The notes: a model not told the origin generated them from the letters alone. Shown: positions 7,276 through 15,170, counted from the first letter of the stretch. The stretch: 23,955 nt of DNA from Fimenecus sp051881455 (GCA_051881455.1 JBJEPX010000001.1:1-23955); one strand, 5' to 3'. Numbers and translations: made by a program.

Positions 7276-8313
7276 ATGGGTATCACGAAATCAATATTCG
7301 GTACTACCGCTGACGGCCGTCAGGTTGACGCTTTTCTCATTGAAAACAACAATCATATGAAAATACAGGTCATCACCTACGGTGCAACCTTGCAAAGCGT
7401 ACTGGTAACTGATAAAACAGGCAAAGAAATTGACATTCTTTTAGGCTTTGACGATGTTAAGGGCTTTGAGGAGCGCCACGACTATCAGGGTATGATTGTA
7501 GGTCCTGTTGCCAACAGAATTTCGGCAGGCGGAATTACAATCGACGGCAAAAAAGTGCCTGTAACCACAACTCACGGCGATGTTACACTCCACAGCAACG
7601 GTGATTTTTCAACCGCCGTCTGGGACGCCATAATTGTTGACAGCGACGCTGTTGAGTTTACATATTTAAGCCCCGACGGTAAAGAGGGCTTCCCCGGCAA
7701 CAAAAAAGTTACGGTAAAATACACCCTCACCGATAAAAATGAAATTGTCATTGACTACAATGCGGTGTCCGACAAAAAAACCGCCTTTAATATTACAAAC
7801 CACGCCTACTTTAACCTTAAAGGCTATGACGGCGGAACAATACTTGACCACACTCTATATGTAAATGCAGATGCCTTTACACCCATGGGTGACGGACTTC
7901 TCCCCACAGGCGAGATAAGACCTGTTGAAGGAACTCCTTTTGATTTCAGAGAGCCCAAGGAAATAGGCAGAGACATAGGTATGGACGATGAACAGCTCAA
8001 AGCGGGCAACGGCTATGACCACAATTTCTGTATCAATGATTATGACGGAAGTGTGCGCCTTGCAGCAACTGCCACAGCTCCAAACGGTGTAAAGCTTGAT
8101 TGCTTTACAGATATGCCGGGTACACAGCTTTATGTGGGCAATTTCCTTTGCGGAAAAATCGGCAAAAACGGCGTTCCCATGGATTTGCGCACAGGCTTCT
8201 GCCTTGAAACACAGTATTATCCCAACGCTACAAACACACCCTCCTTTAAAAACTGCGTGTTTGATAAGGACGAGGTTATGAAATCCACAACAATTTACAA
8301 AGTTACGGTATAA
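7276..8313 (+). CDS. galM: Aldose 1-epimerase (galactose mutarotase)
   Basis: This enzyme interconverts alpha and beta anomers of galactose or glucose in the cytoplasm. The 345-residue product matches the GalM family in length. Expected active-site residues are visible: His106 in LHSNG (LHGG in most relatives), His176 in NHAYFNL, and the catalytic base Glu311 in LETQYYPNA. The SD AAAGGGAG precedes the ATG. It is the first gene downstream of a strong promoter, 14 bp ahead of ilvH, so it is probably co-transcribed with leucine/isoleucine biosynthesis genes, an unusual partnership. The exact sugar cannot be read from the sequence. Confidence 0.93.
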   Translation: MGITKSIFGTTADGRQVDAFLIENNNHMKIQVITYGATLQSVLVTDKTGKEIDILLGFDDVKGFEERHDYQGMIVGPVANRISAGGITIDGKKVPVTTTHGDVTLHSNGDFSTAVWDAIIVDSDAVEFTYLSPDGKEGFPGNKKVTVKYTLTDKNEIVIDYNAVSDKKTAFNITNHAYFNLKGYDGGTILDHTLYVNADAFTPMGDGLLPTGEIRPVEGTPFDFREPKEIGRDIGMDDEQLKAGNGYDHNFCINDYDGSVRLAATATAPNGVKLDCFTDMPGTQLYVGNFLCGKIGKNGVPMDLRTGFCLETQYYPNATNTPSFKNCVFDKDEVMKSTTIYKVTV

Positions 8314-8327
8314 AGGAAGTATCTCAA

Positions 8328-8846
8328 ATGGAAGAAATGCAAACACAAAGAATTTATCTTGCCGCCCTTGTTTACAACCGCACAGGTGTGCTTCTCCGCG
8401 TTGCGGGGCTTTTCGCACGCCGCGGCTACAATGTGGTAAGCTTAACGGTTTCCGAAACAGAAAGTCCCGAATTTTCGAGAATGACTATTGTTTCCGATGT
8501 TGAGCCTTATAAGTTCACTATGGTTGAACAGCAACTCTCCCGCCTTGAAGATGTTATCAAGGTTATCCGTCTTGATACAGGGCATCTTGTGTCCTCGGAG
8601 CTTTTGCTTATAAAGGTTCACGCACTTAACAAGGACAGAACAAGAGTTCTTAAAACCATAAACGGCTTCGGCGCAAAGGTTAAGGACATAGGTCACACCA
8701 CGATTACCGCCGAGCTTACCGGACTTTCTTCACTTATTGACACCTTCATAGGTAAAATGACGAAATACGGAATAATTGAGCTTTCCCGTTCGGGACTTAC
8801 CGCTCTTGAAAGCGGCGATAAGAGCATTAAAGGAGCTGAAGAATAA
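8328..8846 (+). CDS. ilvH: Acetolactate synthase small (regulatory) subunit
   Basis: IlvH/IlvN binds the catalytic acetolactate synthase subunit and confers valine feedback control on the first common step of branched-chain amino acid synthesis. The 172-residue product begins with an ACT domain (about 8-80) carrying NRTGVLLRVAGLFARRGYNV, the family's effector-site signature. The C-terminal acetolactate synthase small-subunit domain follows. The SD AAAGGAAG precedes the ATG. The gene lies 14 bp after galM and 2 bp before leuC. No catalytic subunit (ilvB) lies in this window. The ThDP enzyme at 18214-20130 is IolD, not its partner. Confidence 0.93.
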   Translation: MEEMQTQRIYLAALVYNRTGVLLRVAGLFARRGYNVVSLTVSETESPEFSRMTIVSDVEPYKFTMVEQQLSRLEDVIKVIRLDTGHLVSSELLLIKVHALNKDRTRVLKTINGFGAKVKDIGHTTITAELTGLSSLIDTFIGKMTKYGIIELSRSGLTALESGDKSIKGAEE

Positions 8847-8848
8847 TT

Positions 8849-10108
8849 ATGGGCATGACTATGACGCAAAAAATCCTTGCCGCCCACGCAGGGCTTGACT
8901 CTGTTTCGGCAGGTCAGCTAATTAATGTTAAGCTTGACCTTGTAATGGGAAACGATGTTACAAGCCCCGTTGCAATCAACGAGATGAAGGGCAAGGGCTT
9001 TACAGAGGTTTTTGACCGCAATAAAATCGCCCTTGTTATGGACCATTTCACACCTAACAAGGACATTAAATCTGCACAGCACTGCAAACAGGTAAGAGAA
9101 TTTGCAAAAGAATATAAAATCACGAATTTCTTCGATGTGGGGCAGATGGGCATTGAGCATGCTTTGCTCCCCGAAAAAGGCATTGTGATTTCAGGCGACA
9201 CGGTTATCGGTGCCGACTCCCACACCTGCACATACGGTGCATTGGGCGCCTTTTCAACAGGCGTTGGCTCAACGGATATGGCGGCAGGTATGATTTCAGG
9301 TATGGCTTGGTTCAAGGTTCCCTCTGCCATAAAGGTAATCGTTACGGGTAAATTCAATAAATATGTAAGCGGTAAGGACCTTATTCTCCACCTTATCGGT
9401 ATGATAGGCGTTGACGGTGCTTTGTACCGTTCACTTGAATTTACAGGTGACGGAATAAAAAATCTTTCAATGGACGACCGTTTCTGCATTGCCAATATGG
9501 CGATTGAATGCGGCGCGAAAAACGGTATTTTCCCCGTTGATGAGAAAACACTCCAATATATGAACGGCAGAACAGACCGCAAGCCTGTTATTTTTGAGGC
9601 TGACGCTGACGCGGAGTATGATGAGGTCATCACCATTGATTTGGGCGCGCTCAAACCCACTGTTTCTTTCCCCCATCTTCCTGAAAACGCACGCACTGTT
9701 GACAGTATTGAAAAGGTTTATGTTGACCAGGCTGTTATCGGCTCCTGCACCAACGGCAGAATTGAGGATATGCGTGCCGCCGCTGAAATTCTCAAAGGCA
9801 GAAAGGTTAACGGGAATGTCCGCACAATCATCATTCCTGCAACACAGTCCGTTTATCTTCAATGCATAAGGGAGGGGCTTGCGGAAATTTTCGTTGAAGC
9901 AGGGGCAGTTTTCTCAACTCCCACCTGCGGTCCGTGTTTAGGCGGTCATATGGGTATTTTAGCTGAAAACGAAAAAGCGGTTTCTACCACTAACCGCAAC
10001 TTTGTAGGCAGAATGGGGCATCCCACAAGCGAGGTTTATCTTGCAAGCCCCTATACAGCCGCCGCAAGCGCTGTTCTCGGATATATCGGCACACCCGATA
10101 TGCTGTAA
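8849..10108 (+). CDS. leuC: 3-isopropylmalate dehydratase large subunit
   Basis: With LeuD it isomerises 2-isopropylmalate to 3-isopropylmalate in leucine synthesis. The 419-residue length fits the shorter LeuC type found in clostridia and archaea rather than the roughly 470-residue proteobacterial type. The three cysteines for the [4Fe-4S] cluster are at 300 (GSCTNGR), 360 and 363 (TCGPCLGG). The aconitase signature GADSHTCTYGALGAF is at 121-135. The SD GGAG lies 13 bases before the ATG, a little far, within the ilvH end. A gene for leuB, the next enzyme, is not in this window. Confidence 0.95.
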   Translation: MGMTMTQKILAAHAGLDSVSAGQLINVKLDLVMGNDVTSPVAINEMKGKGFTEVFDRNKIALVMDHFTPNKDIKSAQHCKQVREFAKEYKITNFFDVGQMGIEHALLPEKGIVISGDTVIGADSHTCTYGALGAFSTGVGSTDMAAGMISGMAWFKVPSAIKVIVTGKFNKYVSGKDLILHLIGMIGVDGALYRSLEFTGDGIKNLSMDDRFCIANMAIECGAKNGIFPVDEKTLQYMNGRTDRKPVIFEADADAEYDEVITIDLGALKPTVSFPHLPENARTVDSIEKVYVDQAVIGSCTNGRIEDMRAAAEILKGRKVNGNVRTIIIPATQSVYLQCIREGLAEIFVEAGAVFSTPTCGPCLGGHMGILAENEKAVSTTNRNFVGRMGHPTSEVYLASPYTAAASAVLGYIGTPDML

Positions 10109-10123
10109 TGGAGGTATGGTACG

Positions 10124-10603
10124 ATGAAAATTCAAGGTAGTGTTCATAAATACGGTGACCATGTTGACACCGATGTTATTATCCCCGCGCGTTATCTCAA
10201 TACCGCCGACCATAAGGAGCTTGCCGCTCACTGTATGGAGGATATTGATAAAGAATTTGTAAATAATGTTAAAGACGGTGATATTATTGTTGCCGGCGTA
10301 AATTTCGGCTGCGGCTCTTCCCGCGAGCACGCTCCGATTGCCATTAAGGCGGCAGGTGTTTCCTGTGTTATTGCAAAAACCTTTGCGAGAATTTTTTACA
10401 GAAACTCTCTTAATATCGGACTTCCTATTCTTGAATGTCCCGAAGCCTGCGACGGAATTGAGGCAGGAGACGAGGTTGCTGTTGATTTTGACAAGGGTAT
10501 TATTACAAACATCACAAAGGGAGAAAGTTACAAGGCTCAGCCTTTCCCCGAATTTATACAGAATATTATTTCAAAGGGCGGTTTGCTTGCTTCTTTAAAA
10601 TAA
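10124..10603 (+). CDS. leuD: 3-isopropylmalate dehydratase small subunit
   Basis: This is the swivelling-domain partner of LeuC that completes the active site. The 159-residue product carries DTDVIIPARYL (15-25) and the substrate-specificity motif FGCGSSREHAP (61-71), both typical of short clostridial/archaeal-type LeuD. A GGAGG SD precedes the ATG, and the gap to leuC is 15 bp. No terminator follows the stop codon. Transcription could therefore continue into the folded leader and peptide gene downstream. Confidence 0.95.
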   Translation: MKIQGSVHKYGDHVDTDVIIPARYLNTADHKELAAHCMEDIDKEFVNNVKDGDIIVAGVNFGCGSSREHAPIAIKAAGVSCVIAKTFARIFYRNSLNIGLPILECPEACDGIEAGDEVAVDFDKGIITNITKGESYKAQPFPEFIQNIISKGGLLASLK

Positions 10604-10615
10604 TAAAAAATCCTG

Positions 10616-10685
10616 TCCAAAGGTCGGAACACATCTTCATGAGTGTCATATGATGTATTGAAGGTTACGATAAACCGCCTTTGGA
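10616..10685 (+). promoter_or_regulatory. Structured RNA leader before the Cys-rich peptide gene
   Basis: TCCAAAGG (10616-10623) pairs perfectly with CCTTTGGA (10678-10685). The stem continues as CGG/CCG after one bulged U, about 11 bp in all. Inside, CATC pairs with GATG, capped by ATGA-GTG-TCAT. The 3' arm ends at the AAAGGAGG SD of the downstream ORF, so the folded state could affect ribosome access. There is no U-run, so it is not a terminator. It matches no riboswitch class I recognise. Function is inferred from position and pairing only. Confidence 0.45.
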
Positions 10686-10701
10686 AAGGAGGAAATTCGG
10701 A

Positions 10702-10848
10702 ATGTGTAACTTCTTCGGAAACAACTCATTGTTAATCCTCATTATCATCATAATTCTTCTTTCTGATGGTAATTTCGGTTGCGGATGCGGTTGTGACTGC
10801 GATCGCGGCCGTAGAAACGATTGCGATTGCGGCTGTGGCTGCTGCTAA
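10702..10848 (+). CDS. Small cysteine-rich, membrane-associated peptide (48 aa)
   Basis: This short ORF has a strong SD (GGAAAGGAGG, about 10 bases before the ATG) and its own terminator downstream. The product has three parts: MCNFFGNNS, a hydrophobic run LLILIIIIILL (10-20) that is short for a full membrane span, and a tail rich in Cys, Gly and Asp. The tail carries CGCGCDC at 27-33 and DCDCGCGCC at 40-48, separated by RGRRN. Ten of 48 residues are cysteine, mostly in CxC spacing. Metal binding, disulfide cross-linking or a coat/surface role are possible, but I do not recognise a family. The base composition is low-complexity, so a chance ORF is possible, though the SD, leader and terminator argue against it. 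Confidence 0.65.
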   Translation: MCNFFGNNSLLILIIIIILLSDGNFGCGCGCDCDRGRRNDCDCGCGCC

Positions 10849-10871
10849 TGTGAAAAATAAATGAATTTAAA

Positions 10872-10903
10872 GCGGGCAGTGATTTTCACTGTCCGCATTT
10901 TTT
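10872..10903 (+). terminator. Intrinsic terminator between the peptide gene and hflX
   Basis: GCGGGCAGTG pairs with CACTGTCCGC (one G-U) around a short loop and is followed by ATTTTTT. It ends only 10 bp before the hflX start codon and directly abuts its SD, so any upstream transcription into hflX depends on read-through. Confidence 0.88.
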
Positions 10904-10913
10904 AGGTGGATTT

Positions 10914-12164
10914 ATGGATTTTCATAACATATCAAACGAGCCTGAAAAGGCTTTGCTTATCTGTGCCGATACAGGCGATTTCGACGCTGAAGCTTCCGTA
11001 AACGAGCTTTCTCTGTTAGCGGAAAGTGCAGGCGCAAAGGTTGAGGGCACAATTATTCAACGCCGCGACACACCTGACGGTGCAACATATATCGGCAAAG
11101 GCAGGCTTTGCGAGGCGGAACTTTTCTGCCACAATTCCGATATTGATTTGATTATATGCGACGGTGAACTTTCCCCCTCACAGATACGCAACATTGAGAA
11201 TATAACGAATGTAAGAGTAATTGACCGCACACAGCTTATTCTCGACATATTCGCCCTGCGTGCAAAAAGCCGCGAAGGCAAATTGCAGGTTGAATTAGCA
11301 CAGCTTAAATATGCTCTGCCTCGGCTTACGGGCAAGGGTAAGGCTTTATCGCGCTTAGGCGGCGGAATAGGTACAAGAGGCCCCGGTGAAAGCAAGCTTG
11401 AAAGCGACCGCCGCCATATTATGCGGCGCATAAATATGCTTGAAAATCAGCTTACCGATATTGAAAAAAGGCGTTCGCTCCTGCGGCGGCGCAGAGAGAA
11501 AAACGGAGTTACAACCGTGGCTCTTGTAGGTTATACAAACGCAGGAAAATCAACGCTTATGAACGCTTTGACCGATGCGGGCGTTCTTGCCGAGGACAAG
11601 CTTTTTGCTACTCTTGACCCCACGGCAAGAAAACTGAATTTATCAAACGGTCAGTCGGTTATGCTTATAGACACGGTTGGGTTTGTGAGCCGCCTGCCCC
11701 ACGATTTGGTAAAGGCATTTAAATCCACACTTGAAGAAGCGGCGCAGGCGGATATAATACTGAATGTTTGCGACGCTTCAGATGAAAAATGCCAACAGCA
11801 CATTGAAATTACAACAAATATTTTAAAAGAGCTTGGCAATACCGGCGAAAATATTATTACGGTCATGAACAAATGCGATATGGCTGAAAATGTGTTCCAA
11901 ATTCTGCCTTTCGGGAAAACCGTTATGATAAGCGCATTAAAGGGAATAAATCTTGATTTACTGCTTAAAGAGATTGAAAACTGCTGTAAATCAAGCATTG
12001 TTGAACTTAAATTTCTTGTACCGTTTATTGACGGCTCGGCGGCAAATGAAATAAGAAACAGCGGCAAGGTTACCTCGGAGGATTTTTCACCCGACGGAAC
12101 AGTCCTAACTGCGATTGTCCCCGCTCATATCGCCGATAAGTATAAAGAATATGTGATTGAGTGA
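10914..12164 (+). CDS. hflX: GTPase HflX
   Basis: HflX is a ribosome-associated GTPase that splits stalled or heat-damaged 70S ribosomes. The 416-residue product has the N-terminal HflX domain with the conserved glycine-rich segment GGGIGTRGPGESKLESDRR (149-167), then a coiled region and a TRAFAC-type G domain: G1 GYTNAGKST (206-214), G3 DTVG (253-256), G4 NKCD (319-322) and G5 SALK (340-343). The ATG at 10914 follows an AGGTGG SD that is squeezed against the upstream terminator. No separate promoter is evident in the 10-bp gap, so expression may rely on read-through or on a promoter I cannot see. Confidence 0.95.
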   Translation: MDFHNISNEPEKALLICADTGDFDAEASVNELSLLAESAGAKVEGTIIQRRDTPDGATYIGKGRLCEAELFCHNSDIDLIICDGELSPSQIRNIENITNVRVIDRTQLILDIFALRAKSREGKLQVELAQLKYALPRLTGKGKALSRLGGGIGTRGPGESKLESDRRHIMRRINMLENQLTDIEKRRSLLRRRREKNGVTTVALVGYTNAGKSTLMNALTDAGVLAEDKLFATLDPTARKLNLSNGQSVMLIDTVGFVSRLPHDLVKAFKSTLEEAAQADIILNVCDASDEKCQQHIEITTNILKELGNTGENIITVMNKCDMAENVFQILPFGKTVMISALKGINLDLLLKEIENCCKSSIVELKFLVPFIDGSAANEIRNSGKVTSEDFSPDGTVLTAIVPAHIADKYKEYVIE

Positions 12165-12175
12165 TAAAATTCATG

Positions 12176-12204
12176 TTGACTTAGCATAATTGCGGTGTTA
12201 CTAT
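12176..12204 (+). promoter_or_regulatory. Promoter of the PI-PLC-like gene
   Basis: TTGACT (12176-12181), a 17-bp spacer and TACTAT (12199-12204) preceded by TG one base upstream give an extended -10 promoter. It overlaps the upstream in-frame ATG at 12203, which helps exclude that ATG as the start of the downstream gene. Confidence 0.6.
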
Positions 12205-12226
12205 GAACTCAAAGGAGTGCTTGATT

Positions 12227-13540
12227 ATGAAAAAAGTTATTTCTGCCATAATTTCGGCAATTCTTATTATTACAATAATGATGGGTTTTGTCTTACCCTG
12301 CTTTTCAGCAAAAGCAGTAAGCGGAAACAACTGGATGAGCGCTGTTTCAAGCTCCGTTAAGCTTACTGAGATAAATATGCCCGGCACTCATGACAGCTGT
12401 ACTCAATATGTTAATGCAAGCATTATATCACGCACCCAAACGCTATCAATTCCTCAACAGCTTCAAATCGGAGTGCGTTATTTTGATATGCGCTATGAAA
12501 AGGTTGAAAACGGATTTATTGCAGTGCACGGCGCGGCGAATTGCAAGGTGGACGGCTCTGTTTTTGCCGACGACCTTACGGCAAGTCAGGTTATTGCGGA
12601 CTGCAAGGCGTTTTTAGCTGCCAATCCCACCGAAACCGTACTGTTTCAGTTGAAAGAGGACGACGGTGACGCAGGGACTTCATTTTATTCAAGTTTTTAC
12701 GATTATTATATAAAGAGTAATCCTGATATTTGGTTTATTGAAAACCGCATACCCACCCTTGGCGAGGTTCGTGGCAAAATCGTGCTTTTGCGCGCCGTCA
12801 GCCTTGATACAAGCCGTTTTGACGACAGTAACAGCGGTATAAATTTCAGCCAATACCCATATATCGGCGACCAGACGCAGTTTAATTACCAACACAGAGA
12901 TATTACAAAGACGGACGGCACAAAATACGCCTCAATGTATGTTCAGGATTCATACAAATTAGAGGGCGACGCAAAATGGACATGTATTAGTTCTTTCCTT
13001 GGCTCGGAATTGAACCCCAACGAGTTTAACATTTGTATGACAAACTGCACAAGGATAAGTACGCCGCAATTCAACGCCCAGGATATAAACGGCAGGCTGA
13101 AACAATACAATTTCCAAAAAGGCAAGTGCTACGGTATAGTTGCTATGGATTTTGTAACGGACGAGCTTTGCAATACGGTTGTTAATACTAACTCGGGAGT
13201 AACGGTGAATACCGGCGGCACATCAACAACCTCTGCCCCACCTGCGACCTCGGGCAGTAACAGCATTACGCCCTCATCAAAGCCTACAACAACTGCAAAG
13301 GCAAATAATGAAAGCAGTACAGCACCTCAAAGCACGCAGGAGAGCGTAAGCAACGCAGAAATTGAAGAGAATACATCAATATCGGAAACGGTCGAGAGTT
13401 CCTCGCAAATAGGCGGTGAAGACAGTCATCAAAAAGGAAAAATCAGTAAAGTGCTGATAATTTCCGTTTCTGCCGCCGCTGTTTTGCTCCTTGTCGGAGC
13501 GGGAATTGCCGCATATTTCATCACCAAAAAGAGAAAATAA
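12227..13540 (+). CDS. Secreted, membrane-anchored PI-PLC-like phosphodiesterase
   Basis: The 437-residue product starts with a signal peptide (MKKVISAIIS... cleaved near AKA, about residue 30). A PI-PLC X-type domain (about 36-320) follows, with the candidate catalytic histidines His55 in MPGTHDS and His101 in AVHGAA, the RYFDMRY strand, and PTLGEVRGKIVLLRA (176-190). Next come a Ser/Thr-rich linker (about 322-400) and a C-terminal membrane anchor (about 408-431) ending in KKRK. No LPxTG motif was seen. The family cleaves phosphatidylinositol to diacylglycerol and inositol phosphate; specificity here is inferred. The ATG at 12227 is chosen because AAAGGAG lies nine bases upstream and the earlier ATG overlaps the promoter. 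It converges on the iol region. Confidence 0.88.
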   Translation: MKKVISAIISAILIITIMMGFVLPCFSAKAVSGNNWMSAVSSSVKLTEINMPGTHDSCTQYVNASIISRTQTLSIPQQLQIGVRYFDMRYEKVENGFIAVHGAANCKVDGSVFADDLTASQVIADCKAFLAANPTETVLFQLKEDDGDAGTSFYSSFYDYYIKSNPDIWFIENRIPTLGEVRGKIVLLRAVSLDTSRFDDSNSGINFSQYPYIGDQTQFNYQHRDITKTDGTKYASMYVQDSYKLEGDAKWTCISSFLGSELNPNEFNICMTNCTRISTPQFNAQDINGRLKQYNFQKGKCYGIVAMDFVTDELCNTVVNTNSGVTVNTGGTSTTSAPPATSGSNSITPSSKPTTTAKANNESSTAPQSTQESVSNAEIEENTSISETVESSSQIGGEDSHQKGKISKVLIISVSAAAVLLLVGAGIAAYFITKKRK

Positions 13541-13551
13541 CAAGATATTAC

Positions 13552-13590
13552 AAAAAAATCCGCAGTTCAAATTGAACTGCGGATTTAATT
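13552..13590. terminator. Bidirectional terminator between convergent genes
   Basis: A nearly perfect palindrome, with AATCCGCAGTTCAA and TTGAACTGCGGATT as arms, lies between the ends of the PI-PLC-like gene and the ybaK-like gene. Seven A residues on the left give a strong U-run for minus-strand transcripts. The plus side has only a broken U-run. Confidence 0.88.
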
Positions 13591-13610
13591 TTACCTATTT
13601 TCGGTTTTAT

Positions 13611-14081
13611 TTATGCCATCGGTTTGGAAACATCTATCCATTCCTTAAAGTTTGAGTATTCCTCAAGCTGAGGGATTGTCAGTTCAATTGCGCTGTTTGA
13701 ACTGCCGCAGGCGGGAAATACCGTATTAAATCTTTTTAAAGATTCGTCCAAATACACCTCAACTCCGTCCTTTATTGCAAATGGACAAACACCGCCTATC
13801 TGATGACCTACATACTCCTCCAATTGGTCGGGGGTCATCATTTTGGCTTTTGTATGGAAAACCGCCTTGTATTTGGGGTTATCCACCTTCACATCCCCTG
13901 CCATAAGTATGAGCACGGGCTGTTCGCCAACCATAAAAGACAAGGTTTTTGCAATTCGTGCACACTCGCAGCCGAGAGCCTGCGCCGCCAATTCAACAGT
14001 AGCACTGGAAACGGAAAATTCAAGAACCTTTTCCTCCATACCGAATTGTTTAAAATACTCTTTACACTTTTCTATGGACAT
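13611..14081 (-). CDS. YbaK/EbsC-family aminoacyl-tRNA deacylase
   Basis: This family hydrolyses mischarged tRNAs, for example Cys-tRNA(Pro) or Ala-tRNA(Pro). The 156-residue product is a single YbaK domain. The conserved lysine is Lys45 in RIAKTLSF, and the glycine loop is GGVCPF at 96-101. It is free-standing, not fused to a prolyl-tRNA synthetase. The exact substrate cannot be decided from the sequence. The SD AAAGGAAT precedes the ATG. It follows iolG on the same strand after 63 bp that contain a REP, and ends at the bidirectional terminator, so it may be carried on the end of the iol transcript without being functionally related. Confidence 0.9.
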   Translation of the reverse strand: MSIEKCKEYFKQFGMEEKVLEFSVSSATVELAAQALGCECARIAKTLSFMVGEQPVLILMAGDVKVDNPKYKAVFHTKAKMMTPDQLEEYVGHQIGGVCPFAIKDGVEVYLDESLKRFNTVFPACGSSNSAIELTIPQLEEYSNFKEWIDVSKPMA

Positions 14082-14105
14082 AATTTCAATTCCTTTTAAT
14101 AATGA

Positions 14106-14129
14106 GGCGGGAGCAAGCCCCCGCCCTAC
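14106..14129 (-). repeat. REP-like palindrome (GTAG family), copy 2
   Basis: On the minus strand GTAG precedes the hairpin GGCGGGGG-CTTG-CTCCCGCC. It is identical to the copy at 15734-15757 and in the same orientation. It lies between iolG and the ybaK-like gene. Confidence 0.75.
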
Positions 14130-14144
14130 TTTGTAATTTAAAAA

Positions 14145-15152
14145 TCAGTTGATTTCGGAAAGTTTGACCGGTCTGCCCTCGTTTGCGGATTTTTCGGCGG
14201 CAAGAGCAATCTTCACCGACTGCAAGCCTGCGTGGATACCAACTGGCGTTTCCGTATCGTTTTCAACGGCATCGCAGAACTCTCTGACTTCCTGCGAGAA
14301 ACTTTCCATATATCTTTCGAGGAAGAAATAGAGGGGCTTTTCACCTGTTACGCCGTCGGCGGTGGAAATCACTGCGGAGGAAAGCGTATCGTTTGCGGTT
14401 GCAACCATACCCTTGGAGCCGAAAAGTTCTGCTCTCTGGTCGTATCCGTACATCGCCTGACGGGAGTTGTCAATAACGGCAAGGGCGCCGTTTGCCATTT
14501 TCATGGAGATAATGGCGGTATCGAAATCGCCGTATTCACGAATTCCGGGGTTAATGAGGGCATCTGCATAAACATACAACTCCTCAACATCGCTGTTGGT
14601 AAGGAAGCAAGCCATATCAAAATCGTGAATGGTCATATCGAGGAAAATGCTTGCTGCACAATAGCCGACAGGGGGCGCCTGGGGGTCACGGGAAGTGATT
14701 TTGAGAATTTGTGCGTCACCTATTTTGCCCTCATCATACGCCTTGCGGATTGCGGCAAAGTTGTGGTCAAAGCGGCGGTTAAAGCCGACTTGAAATTTCA
14801 CTTCGGGGTGCGCTTTCAATGCGTCAGCGATTTCGAGAATTTTGTCAACGGTATTTGCAAGGGGTTTTTCGCAGAAAACATGCTTGCCTGCGTTAATAGC
14901 CTCAATGGAAATCGGGGCGTGGGTATCGGTTGAGGAGCAAACCATAACTGCGTCAATCTCTGCATCCTCAATGATTTTTTTGTAATCCGTATAGATTTTT
15001 TCAACGCCGAAGCCCTCAATAAAGGCTTTCGTTTCATCATTCATAAAGGGGTCCGCCATTGCCACAACCGTTGCATTTTTTACATGGTAGGAAATGGATT
15101 CCAAATGTACCTTACCGATGCGTCCAGCACCGATGATACCGATTTTTAACAT
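14145..15152 (-). CDS. iolG: Inositol 2-dehydrogenase
   Basis: IolG oxidises myo-inositol to 2-keto-myo-inositol (scyllo-inosose) with NAD, the entry step of inositol catabolism. The 335-residue Gfo/Idh/MocA product has the Rossmann motif GAGRIG (8-13), the EKP triad lysine (Lys96 in CEKPLA), and the catalytic pair Asp172/His176 in DMTIHDFDM. These fit IolG better than other family members, and the neighbours confirm it. A GGAGG SD precedes the ATG. It is the last iol gene of the cluster, separated from iolA by the RAYT gene. It starts 18 bp after the RAYT stop. Confidence 0.93.
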   Translation of the reverse strand: MLKIGIIGAGRIGKVHLESISYHVKNATVVAMADPFMNDETKAFIEGFGVEKIYTDYKKIIEDAEIDAVMVCSSTDTHAPISIEAINAGKHVFCEKPLANTVDKILEIADALKAHPEVKFQVGFNRRFDHNFAAIRKAYDEGKIGDAQILKITSRDPQAPPVGYCAASIFLDMTIHDFDMACFLTNSDVEELYVYADALINPGIREYGDFDTAIISMKMANGALAVIDNSRQAMYGYDQRAELFGSKGMVATANDTLSSAVISTADGVTGEKPLYFFLERYMESFSQEVREFCDAVENDTETPVGIHAGLQSVKIALAAEKSANEGRPVKLSEIN

Positions 15153-15170
15153 AGAGATACCTCCGATATA

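Noticed and set aside
10616..10685. T-box or other known amino-acid riboswitch
   Set aside because: It has no T-box antiterminator sequence, specifier loop or terminator, and it lies downstream of leuD rather than in front of the biosynthetic genes.
14232..14933. Long plus-strand open frame opposite iolG (233 codons)
   Set aside because: It has no SD, and its protein resembles nothing recognised. It is the complement of a well-supported gene. Similar frames opposite leuC (8914-9696), iolJ (22850-23431) and iolA (15849-16337) were dropped for the same reason.
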